The notes below the pieces were generated by a model. It saw only the letters and a list, made by a program, of their open reading frames with translations. It ran no database searches and had not been told where the DNA came from. Made by a program: the position numbers and the translations under genes. Shown in pieces: positions 54,751-64,000 of a stretch of DNA of 64,000 nt. The DNA comes from Rhynchopus sp. YZ270_cl-10 (lineage: Eukaryota > Euglenozoa > Diplonemea > Diplonemida > Diplonemidae): assembly GCA_964035575.1 (NCBI GenBank), contig OZ037842.1, positions 1,674,001 through 1,738,000 of the forward strand. Reading direction: 5' to 3'. Each line of letters opens with the position of its first letter. Positions within the stretch are counted from its first letter, which is position 1.

Positions 54751-54845
54751 GGCCTCAAAGAGGTTTCCTCTTCACGGTCCGGTAGTCAGTGGGAGCGTAT
54801 TGCAGTAATAAAAATATCAACACAATATTTATTACACACTTTACG
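54751..54845 (+). repeat. Dispersed repeat family J, copy 2
   Basis: GGCCTCAAAGAGGTTTCCTC then GGGAGCGTATTGCAGTAATA and ATATTTATTACACACTTT. Nearly identical to 951-1055. Confidence 0.8.
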
Positions 54846-54990
54846 CACACAAACAAAGGATTTTCTTTTTCAATTATAAAGCGCCTATGATGAAGATGGG
54901 CAAACCACCCTACCAAAAAGGCAGCAACCCCCTGCTAGATACATTCCCGTCCAAAAGCAAACAATGTTTTTTTTTTTTTTTGACTGTGTG

Positions 54991-55725
54991 CAGGGCGTTC
55001 GCTATCGCCATCGTTTTTTCCTGATCGTGGCGAAATGCCAAAAACCCCGAAATTTTCGTTTTTTTACTAGTGCTTAAAATAGGTCAAAAAAATTTTCCCG
55101 CCGGAGAGAAGTTAGTTCGTGGGTGAATCCCTGGTACTGAATGGTCAAAAAAAATTTGCGATTTGCGCGTGATCCCTTCCCCAGCACAAGTGATATTACA
55201 GCTGAACTTTCCTGATACTAAAACCAGCAAAACGATGAAGAATTTCATCAATCCCCCCTCACTGAGGGTCTCTTTGTGTTGTTTAATCAAGCAGATGTAC
55301 AAGAGAGAGGCATCCGTCATATGAGACTTCATCCTTATTTTGATTATTTTCAACTCTCTGCCATTGAAGATAGAGTTGACACGAGCAGTGACACCTTCTA
55401 TAACAGGGGGTACGGTACACCTTCAGCAGACTGCAGGATTGAGGAGCGAGCGGGAGTGCTGGGGAAACTTCCTCTCACGGCAGGCGGGTTTACGGATGAT
55501 TTTGAGTACAGTGGACACCCCTCTGCGACCCCCGGAGGGGTCTACAGGGTGGTGGGGAGAAATCTCTCTCTCTCTCTCTCTTTTTTTCCCCCTTTATTTA
55601 TTTATTTATTTATACAGGGTTTCGCCCCGGTGGGGCGAAGCCCTGGGGCGAAATAAAACGTCATTTTTTCAGGAAAAAAATTTTTTAACGAAAAAAAATA
55701 TTTTTCGCCCCGGGGCGAACGCCCT
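54991..55725. mobile_element. hAT-like non-autonomous element with 8-bp duplication
   Basis: 735 bp, ends CAGGGCGTTCGC and GCGAACGCCCTG, flanked by ACTGTGTG on both sides (54983-54990, 55726-55733). CAGGG termini with an 8-bp duplication are typical of hAT. Internal GGGCGAAG / CTTCGCCC foldback near 55628 and a partial family B hairpin near 55291. No transposase. Confidence 0.9.
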
Positions 55726-55979
55726 GACTGTGTGGTTCTCGGTTAACTTACAGACACAACACTCGAATAAGTCTCTCTCTCTCTCTCTCTCTCGCCGGTA
55801 CTCGGACTTTCCCATAGCTGGAGCAAAAAAAGGTTCCTAGGGTCCTAAAGTTTCTGCTAGAAGGTGTACCGTTATTTGCACCAAACCATGAAATAGAGCA
55901 AAAAGAGAATGGTGCGCATTACACTGCGTTCCGTTCCTACCTTCTTCCGAGGCTTTGTTTTTGTTTTTGTTTTGTTTAT

Positions 55980-56022
55980 AAGATGTGATCATATACGTAT
56001 TCATCTTGCAACCTTTTCTTTT
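55980..56022 (+). repeat. Family B hairpin, copy 9
   Basis: AGATGTGATCATATACGTAT then TCATCTTGCAACCTTTTCTT. Outer AGATG / CATCT arms retained, loop different. Confidence 0.6.
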
Positions 56023-56333
56023 GTTATGTCATCCTTCTGTTACGTATTACGTTGTAGACAAATGTGCTGTTTTTAGGGGCACTATTTTATCTGTATTCGT
56101 CTCCAAAAGAACGCCTCACCCTCCCCCTTTACAGCATGCCTACCTCCCCTTTGGCCCCCCTTACCCCATACACACCAATCACAGAAATTCTACGATAACC
56201 GTTCACATTCCGTATTTTGCACACAAAAAGGTGTTTTCTTTCGCATTATTTGCCTTTAAAGTCCTAAGTGAGGGTTTTGGTTAGGCATCTTTTATTTCCC
56301 TTATAATGCTGATATAACCGCAGTTACGGTACA

Positions 56334-59170
56334 ATGCACGTGAGTGCGTTGTCTTCCCGTTCAAGCTCTGCAGTGTTGACGTGGAACCTGTTCATCGCGA
56401 TTGTGACGTACTACTATTCATGCACCATTGGTGTGGTGAACCTCCTCGATGCGTATGCCAAGGTCCCACAGAAAGGGTTGGATACGATAGCTGGGGCAGC
56501 GTTCTTCTTGGATGCGATCATTGAGACGAAGCTGTCTGTCCCTGAGGCGTCCGTGTTGGTCAAGAAGTGGGTGAATAGCGGCAAGCGTGCCCTCTTGTGG
56601 AGTCTGTTTGCGATGGCTGTGGTGCTGCTTGCGGACTACATTGCGGCCGTGCCGATGGACTTCGTCTTCTTCGCGACAGGGAATGAAGCGTTGCACCGTT
56701 TGAACTACAACCTGCGCCTTGCTAAGGTGTTGAAGAGTCTGCGGTGGGCGCTCTCGGAGGGGTCGTACAGCGAGATGGGCGACGAATCGCTGGACACGTA
56801 CTCCATGCGGCACATCGTGCTGCCCATGTGCAAAAAGGTGTTTCTCTTCGCCATATTCCACATCGCATGCTCAATGATCCACCTCGCGCTGCAGGTGCAC
56901 GTCGCCATCCCAGAGCGCAACGCTGCAGACCGTGACCTCTACGCAGTCACGAACCCTGGGGAGGATTTCGAGGCGTCGGAGCAGTCGGACATCGACCTTC
57001 TCATAGACTCTGTGTACTACACGATGTACAGCATTACTGGGGTTGGTATGATAAGCTTTATATTGCAATTACGAACTCAGGCTGGGGAAATGACATGATC
57101 CTTTACTCCCGATTTTTTTTGACCTTTTGTATTTTCAATTAAACCCTTGGTGAGATGGGAATCACGAAATGGATGCAGGGTCAACATAGTTACCCCACAC
57201 CGGTGTTCTGGTCACGCACCATGGTACACACAGTGTCAAGGGTTTTTGTATTTCAAGTCACATTTGTATTGTGAAGACGATGTGGGGGTCTCAAAACACC
57301 TTCCAACGCAGGCTACGGCGAGCCCTTGATATCGCCGTTGACAAAGATCTATGCTTCGTTCCTCTGCATCGTGGCGTCGCTGTTCAACGGTGCAATCGTT
57401 TCGTACGTGTCTGCATCACTTCAGGAGGAGACCATCGAGATGCGACAGGAGAACAAACTTGTGTCCACACTTGCAGTGCTGCATGTATACTCTATCCCAA
57501 AGCGTCTAGCAAACGAAGTGATAACATACCAGGCACATGCCTGCACGCAGATTGTGGACCCAAAGGACGTCGTGGTGTTGAACGGACTTCCCTGCGAGAT
57601 GCAGATCACCATTGCGTTTCACGTGAAGGTACGTTTGCTGGAGAACTTAGGGATCTTCAAAGGTGTCGACAGCGCGTCTATATCACACCTGGCGGGGGTG
57701 CTGACGAGCGAGGTGTACGCGCCTAGGGAGGTGATTGTGCGGGTGGGCTCGATAGCAGAGGATATGTTCTTTTTGAGTCATGGGTTTGCGGAGGTGGGTG
57801 TCAAGCCGAGCGCGGCTGAGGACATGGCGCGTGTGAAGATCCTGCGTCGTGGCGACTACTTCGGCGAGGTGGGCCTCATCCTGAAGTGCCGCCGCACTGC
57901 CTCTGTCCACGCACTCTCCTTCTGCGACTGCCTCCGCCTCCAAAAACGCGACTTCACCGACGTCCTCAGCAGACGCTTTGACGTCAAATCACAGATCACC
58001 ACCCGCGTCCAACTCATCCTCACAGAACTCAACGAACACCAACGTACCTCCCTTCAACCCGGTGTCACCCACGTTACAAACAAAGACAGACGTGAACTGG
58101 TCGAAAACCTTGACAAAGTGTACCCTTCACGCGATTTCTTACTCGAACCAGACATTGTTGGCTTCAACGCGTCGAGGTCAGGCATGCTGAAGAACTGCCG
58201 CTCCTCTGCAGGGTTCAAGGGGCTGCGTACGAATGCGCCGATTGCGGGTGACTTCTCTGATGATGAGAAGAACTGTCACGTAAAGCTTGAGTCGAAGAAG
58301 ATTGCGTTTGTGAAGGGGACAGCCATGCATCGTGAGGCGTATATTGCGCAGTACAGGATGACGCCGGATGAGATGAAGAAGGCAAAGCGGGCGGCGCTCG
58401 CAGCGCATGTCGACACGGGGGCGTTCCTTGAGGTGTGCGACGACGAGGCGCTGAGCGTGTCAAGCAGCTCCTCCGGCGACTCCGAAGACGGCGACGACAA
58501 GAGCGCCCTCACCTCCTCCTCCTCCGGCGGCAGCAAGGTCTCCTTCCTCGGCAGCGACTCCGCTATGCTCTTCACCCCCGCACCCATCATGAAAACCCCA
58601 CCCAGCTCCCCCTCCGAAACCAAACCCAAAGACATGGGAAGCTCACTCTCACCGAAGCACACATCCGCACTCCGCAGGTCGAACTCTGGGCTCAAAAAAA
58701 GCGGGAAAAGCGTCAAATTCCCCAGCGCCTCTGCGTCTGCGTCTGCGTCTGCTTCTGCGTCCCTTTCTGCGTCAGCTTCGGCATCCGCTTTTCCAGGCGG
58801 AATGAACACACCCTCACAGGATATGTTCACACCGGAGCCACTCGCCAATATGCAGCAGTCTCCTCAACAGTCTGCAGAGTGGGAGGTGTTCCACACAGAC
58901 ACGGTGTCGTCTTCCGACCTGACTGCACAGAAGACAATGCGGTCGAGCCGTGGCATATCTTCAGATGCAATTGCCTCCAAGAGTGACGAGCTGTGGCAGC
59001 GGCCCAAGTTCCTGCCACGTCCTCCCTCAGATCCGCTCTTTGCAGACGCCACTTCACGTGAAGAATGCCGCACCAAGATAGCAGAGATCCTCAACACCAC
59101 ACACCGCCTCGGCAAGCGAATACAAAAGCTAAACTACCGCATGAAGGCATACTCCACGAAGCGAATGTGA
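56334..59170 (+). CDS. Voltage-gated-type K+ channel with cyclic-nucleotide-binding domain
   Basis: Exons 56334-57045 and 57312-59170, phase 1, donor GTATGA; 856 aa. Hydrophobic segments fit S1-S6: WNLFIAIVTYYYSC, an S3-like LLWSLFAMAVVLLADY, an S4 with Arg/Lys (LHRLNYNLRLAKVLKSLRW), S5 (VFLFAIFHIACSMIHLAL), pore helix VYYTMYSITGVGYGEP and S6 (YASFLCIVASLFNGAIVSYV). The filter TGVGYGE resembles TVGYGD, and the intron interrupts it between the two Gly. A C-linker and cNMP-binding domain follow (about 355-460) with GDYFGEVGL and RRTASVHA, which keep the Glu and Arg used to bind the nucleotide. The tail is Ser-rich, including an SA dipeptide run near residue 708. HCN/EAG-like; ligand unknown. 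The intron holds a family C repeat. Confidence 0.87.
57152..57265 (+). repeat. Family C repeat, copy 3 (in channel intron)
   Basis: AGATGGGAATCACGAAATGG then GGGT / ACCC hairpin, CACCGGTGTTCTGGTCACGC, CATGGTACACACAGTGTCAA and TTTTTGTATTTCAAGT. Lies in the intron that splits the pore. Confidence 0.75.
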
Positions 59171-60147
59171 AACCCATCCTCTAGCTGGTTTCAGAGTGAC
59201 TTAAAATCACCGTTCTTAGCTCCCCATCTCTGACCCCCCCGCCTTCTGGCGGTGAAAGGGTGGGTGGGTTGCAAACGGAAGGATTCGGGTACGACAACAT
59301 TGGGCAAATAGAAATATGTTTTTTTTTTTTTGTATTCATCCCCCTCCTGTGTTCTTCCCCTCCCGGGACGCCGGACGTCCAGGTGTGCCACAATCCTCAG
59401 GGTCAGCATCGAAGTTGAGTGAAGAAGCACGAAGGCGGGTATGAAGAAGTAGCAGAGGGCAGGTCATCGGCAAAGAGCTCAACGCCACTCACTGAGGCGG
59501 AATGTGTGCGGTGGCGTGTCTCGTTTCTGCGGGGGTGCTGCCGCTCGGCTCTCTGATCCTCTTCGAGCTGTATCTCGGGGTTGTGGCACTCCCTCCCTGT
59601 CAACGTGTTCGCACTGTGCACACCAGGCATACACCTGCGCCCTCTTGGCGTATCTTCCTTTTGCAAAACCCCAGAGAAGTCAGAGCTTTGCCGAAGCTGA
59701 TGTCGTGAGCATCACAACATCAGTGTAGCGTCTTCGCAGACGTGCGAGGTTGCTCACTTCCATCTCGCACACTTCTTGGGATACCACCCGAAGCATACAT
59801 ACAAACTCTGCTGCTTCCTTGGCCTGGTTCATTTTGATTTTTTTTTGTGTGTTTTTTTCCCATTTTCTGACGTAGATTTGGGTGGTTATGTGGGAATTGG
59901 AGCGCCATTCGGCAGAATCGGACTTGCAAGGGTGATTTTTGGAAATGGCCAAATGTTGAAAAAATAATGAAATAGACAAAAACTCCTTAAGAGTCGGATC
60001 CCCTACGCCCCCCTCTCATCACAGTAAAGCACACAAAAAAGCATCCAAAAACAATCACCCTTCCCAAAAAAAAAGCACTTTTGATGCGTTAACCGTACCC
60101 TCTTATTTTTCTTTCTTTTTTTCCCCTCCAACCCTCTACCCTAAACC
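59171..60147. other. Spacer with a GC-rich, gene-like patch (59340-59800)
   Basis: The patch has coding-like composition on both strands: + reads LSTCSHCAHQAYTCALLAY and - reads VSQEVCEMEVSNLARLRRRY. No start, splice sites and stop could be combined into a convincing gene, and no family is recognised. It may be a relic. The remainder is AT-rich. Confidence 0.3.
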
Positions 60148-63100
60148 ATGAAGCGCCATACCGTAGTGCAGTGGGAGGACTTCCCCACTGTTGCTGCTTT
60201 GCCATTGTCTTTTGAGGACATTTGTGCGGCCCATCCACGTCTTGCTGAGTACTATAATCCGGATGATGTGTCACGTCGTGCGGAGCGTGAAGCTGCAGCG
60301 GATTTCTTTGTGACAAACTTGTGCGGGAAAGACAAAGCTGCGTTGGCGTTGAAGGAGAAGGTGATCCGGAAGTGGGCAACAATGGGGTTGTTGGAGAAGG
60401 AGGCATCTGTGCCGTTTTCGCTTGGAACAGTGTCGAAGCTTGTAAAGGGGGAGGGGAAGCCTGTGGGTGCGAAGGGTAAGGGGAAGCCTGCAAAGGGTGG
60501 TGCAAAGGGCGAGAAAGGGGCGAAGGTGACGGACACCAATGCAGACGCGCCTGTGCGTATTGTCGGGAGTGAGCCCACATCGCTCTTCGAGACAAAGGTC
60601 CGCATGCACCGTCACGACGCTTTAGTTCAGCGCGAAAAGAGCGTCCAGCAACAGAAGAATGAAGAAACCCTCCGTGAAAGGGAGGACATCAACGAACGCA
60701 GAAAGGCAGGTATGTTTATTTTTTGTGATTTTTTTTTGTAAAATTTTTGAGAGACAGTGCATTGATGTGCCTGGCAGGGAATGCAGGTTGTGCATCGTCG
60801 CGTGCAACATCATTCGCGTTTTTGTTTGTTCCTCTACCCCACCCAACCACCAACACCCCTCAGGCCTGCAACGTGACTTCAAAGATTCCGAGGTGGTGCG
60901 CGGTGTCGTGACACTCATCGACCTTGAGCGGCGCCAGGGTGAGGTCTTCGTTGCTGAGCGCAGCTGCGCAACGTCGTTCAACCTGGACTGGGTCGAGTTT
61001 GGACTGAAGCAAGTCAAGGTGAACGACGAGGTCTCGTGTGTAGTGACGTCTCGCTCAGGCCCGGCACGCGGTGGACGCACACGTGAGCAGGCAATCGGCA
61101 TCCGCCCCGCCATCCCACGCAAGCTCATTGACGACGACATCGTCACCTTCTGCAAAGAGTGCCAGGCGGAGAGCAAGGACCCGGAGAAGATCCTTTTCCG
61201 TGTTCTCACCTCCATCGAGGACTTCCATAATATGTGCCAAAGGCTGAACGAAAAGCCCGAATCCATCTCCTCCTCAGCCGTCCCAGGCAAAGGCCTTAGC
61301 TGGTTTGAATGTGTCATGAGTCTTGTCCAGCTTGCCGCTTTCCCCTACCTTCAGGAGCCTCGCTTCCGCTCTATCATCACAAAGTTCTACCAGCTCATGC
61401 CTCTCACGCCCTTCCCCGCCCTGGTCGAAGAGTGCTGCAAGTTTGCGTCCGACGATGGGAACGTACAGTTCGCCCTCGACATTGGAGTCTTCGTTGACAG
61501 CATGCGGCTGTTCTGCTTCCATACCGGTGGGGTGCACGATTTGAGTGAAAAATACTTTGAGTCCATTGTCGGGCTTTTGGACAGATGTCTCACCGGCACG
61601 ATCGATAAGGTATGTTTTGCATGTATTGTAGTAAAACCTTTGCATCCAACAGAACATTCCTGTGCACTCCGAGGAAAGCCTTCGCGTCTTGTGTGCCTCC
61701 ATCCGCAGTGGCCCTGACGAGAGGAAGCTGTTTCCCTCCTCTGAGTGCTTCCGGCACAACCCATGCAGCACCGAACATCCTCTTCACTACACGCAGCTGG
61801 TATGCAACACACACCGTCCCCATGCCCACCACCACACCCCCCGCAGCCCGACACGCAGTACCTCCCCTGGGAGAACGTGAACGACTACGTTGGCTGCCAC
61901 TTCAACCTGCTGAAGGCAGACTGCTTCTTCCGTGTGGTCTGCAGCATCATGTACCGCCTTGGCTTCGATGGGTATGAGGTACGCGAGCAGGAGCGCAAGG
62001 ACATGGAGTTCAACACCACGCAGGTATGTGCACCGTTCTTTCCCTTCCCCATATCCCCTTGACCCCCTGGATAAAGCCCTGACAACATCCGTGCCATTAT
62101 TGAAGTTAACTATTTTTGTGTTCGTGTTTCACCTCAACACTCCACTCCCTCCCTCCCTCTCCCCACGCAGTACACAGACCTGGGTTTGGTAGGTGAAGCA
62201 CTCGGAGACAAAGGCGTGTGGCTGGCACTCAAGTTTGAGCTTCCAGAGTACTTCGTCCCTGAGAGCAGTCTCGAGAAGGGTGCGCTGATCTGCATTTGTA
62301 TCCTAAACGAGAACGGAGAGCCGCCGCAGGTATGTCGTCAGCAGAGGATGACACCACACCACCTAACAAACACATAATATGATACATCCACATTTTGCTT
62401 CACAGATGTGGTGGGCCACTGTTGCCTTCACCGACATTGACATGTCGACCCGTGGGATGGCTGCTGTGGAGATCATCGACGGCGACCCCCGGCTACTTGC
62501 ACAGCGTCTGCAGATCAATCGTGCCTATGGGAAGTCTGGGGTATGTGCCCAACGCTACACTGCACAGCAGCATCACTACACTACACAACACCACAGCTCT
62601 GCGTCATGTTCGAAACGAAGCTGTTCTTCTACGCATTCAAGCCAGTGTTGGAGGCGTTGGAATACCTCAGAAGGCAGGTACGACTTCCGTTCAACGACAC
62701 GCTGCTCAAGGGGTCGGTGAGGAGCGAGGTCAAGGCCCTGCCGCAGTACGTGCCGCCGTGCTACAAGGATGCGTTCTACAACATCGTGAAGCGCATGCTC
62801 CACTCCTACACCTTCGAGCCCGGCCAGCACAAGGCGCTGCGCTGGTTGCCGCATAGACCGGTCCTGCTTGTCCAGGGGCCGCCTGGCACAGGAAAGAGTT
62901 TCATCGGCTGCAGACTTGTTGAGTGCATAGCGGAGTTCCGCATCAAGCTCCAAAGCGGCGAGCTCAAGAATGAGTACCAACCTCCGATGCAGGGCGAGAA
63001 GGACCGCGAGGATGAGAAGCCTGGCCCCATTTTGGTGTTGACGTACAAGAACCACTCGCTGGATGAGTTCCTGACCGACGTGCTCGACACGGGTGTGTGG

Positions 63101-64000
63101 TGTGGGTCGCTGCGTGATGCGACTCGGTGCATCTGCAAGAGCGGCGGGAACCCGTCGAAGTTCTGCTGCAAGATGTGCTGCGAGCGTCAGGGACACAACA
63201 AGCGCCTGGTGCGTGTGGGTGCACGGTCGCAAAGTCCACGGCTCATGAAGTACAACTTGGCGCAGCTCGCGAAGCCGCGCAACGACCACAAACACAAGCT
63301 GCGCTCCCTGCGCATGGAGGCAGAGCGCCTCTCCATGCAGATCCGCCGCCTCGACAGCGGTGTTGTTGACGACAGCACCATCCGCTCCTTCATGTCCGCC
63401 TACCAGATCGAGGCCTTCACCAAGGAGAACACTGTCTCCACGGAGGCTGCCTGGGCAGAGTGGGTCGCATCCTCGGAACCACTCTTCCCCCCCGCTGACG
63501 ATGCACAAGCGCTTATGGAAACAGGACGTGAAATTCTTCAGCTCTCGGTAGACCCTGTCTCGATTGATGCTGCGGTGGTGAAGGAGAAGAACTACGCGAG
63601 CATGAAGGCGAAGTCGTTTGAGGAGAAACAGGAGCAGAAGGTTGGGGATAAAGAGAACGAGGAGAAGGCGGCCGAGAAGCCACGGAGCGTTGCTGAGACG
63701 ACTGCGGCGATGGCGACAGCTTCAGCAGAGGCTGCGGCTGAGACGGACGAGGGGGCGAAGTCGACTGCACTGCAGTACTCTGGGAAGGGCGCAGACACAA
63801 GCATCGAACACGACATTGTGTCCACCCTACGTGTGAAGCGTGCCTTCTACCAATCCTTCACACCTCAGGCACCCACGCCGCCATGCAGGATCGCCATCGA
63901 GGACGACGACCACCTCGTCACAGCTGCCCTCCAACAGACCGAGGCGGCACAGCAGCACCCCGAAGGTATCCCCGCAGAGGTGCGCACCGGACGTCTCCTC
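60148..64000 (+). CDS. ZNFX1-like superfamily 1 RNA helicase (3' partial)
   Basis: Exons 60148-60709, 60864-61609, 61653-61799, 61847-62023, 62171-62329, 62406-62540 and 62597 to beyond the window; 1110 codons so far, all phases consistent. Two introns are only 43 and 47 bases. Walker A is LLVQGPPGTGKSF (about residue 735); motif Ia is VLTYKNHSLDEFL, and VRVGARSQSPRLMKYNL follows, as in ZNFX1/NFX1-type helicases. The N-terminal part has a Gly/Lys-rich linker and a helical stretch; GVVTLIDLERRQGEVFVAE might be an OB-like fold (weak). The remaining helicase motifs and any zinc fingers lie past the window end. ZNFX1 relatives act in RNA silencing and RNA surveillance in animals; the role here is inferred only. 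Confidence 0.85.

Overview
The window is nuclear DNA of a protist, and the best guess is a euglenozoan, perhaps a diplonemid. The main evidence is a split-type topoisomerase IB small subunit (20656-22664), an arrangement known from kinetoplastids. Fifteen gene models lie on the + strand and none on the - strand, as expected for unidirectional transcription units. 29 conventional GT-AG introns were placed; 24 have GTATG donors and 28 end in CAG. Intron density argues against a kinetoplastid. A valine-degradation enzyme (HIBCH) implies aerobic mitochondria. Species identity is inference only.

Layout: 1-1866, 3' part of a RING-like gene ending in a CaaX box. 1867-15162, gene-poor AT-rich DNA with poly-T tracts, many small structured repeats, several terminal-inverted-repeat (TIR) elements and an isolated LSU rRNA segment (5986-6113). 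15163-28009, a gene-rich block: EXO1, an unrecognised 295-aa protein, a SAM plus PH-like protein, topoisomerase IB small subunit, a SAM-dependent methyltransferase, a REEP/Yop1 protein and TFIIIB subunit BDP1. 28010-33948, repeats and a perfect 261-bp tandem duplication. 33949-35526, HIBCH. 36033-45736, two large TIR elements with minisatellite arrays that share a core, flanking two histidine-rich genes. 48053-64000, a 58-aa protein gene, a 1715-aa Calx-beta/EGF surface protein, a cyclic-nucleotide-gated-type K+ channel and the 5' part of a ZNFX1-like RNA helicase.

The most unusual signal is a set of short dispersed repeats found both between genes and inside introns. In the best represented group the element is a 30-50 bp hairpin with a near-constant loop (ACGAGAG or close), a stem whose two arms change together from copy to copy, and a pyrimidine-rich 3' tail after CATCTTA. 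A longer family carries the same loop motif plus two further hairpins, one with compensatory stem changes. Other small families (D, E, F, G, I, J below) behave similarly, and one copy of family F appears to supply the splice acceptor just upstream of HIBCH.

The genes do not form one pathway. They cover DNA maintenance (EXO1, topoisomerase IB), Pol III transcription (BDP1), ER shaping (REEP), valine catabolism (HIBCH), signalling (channel, RING protein), cell surface (Calx/EGF) and possibly RNA surveillance (ZNFX1-like). Homologies were recognised by eye from motifs; no database search was run.
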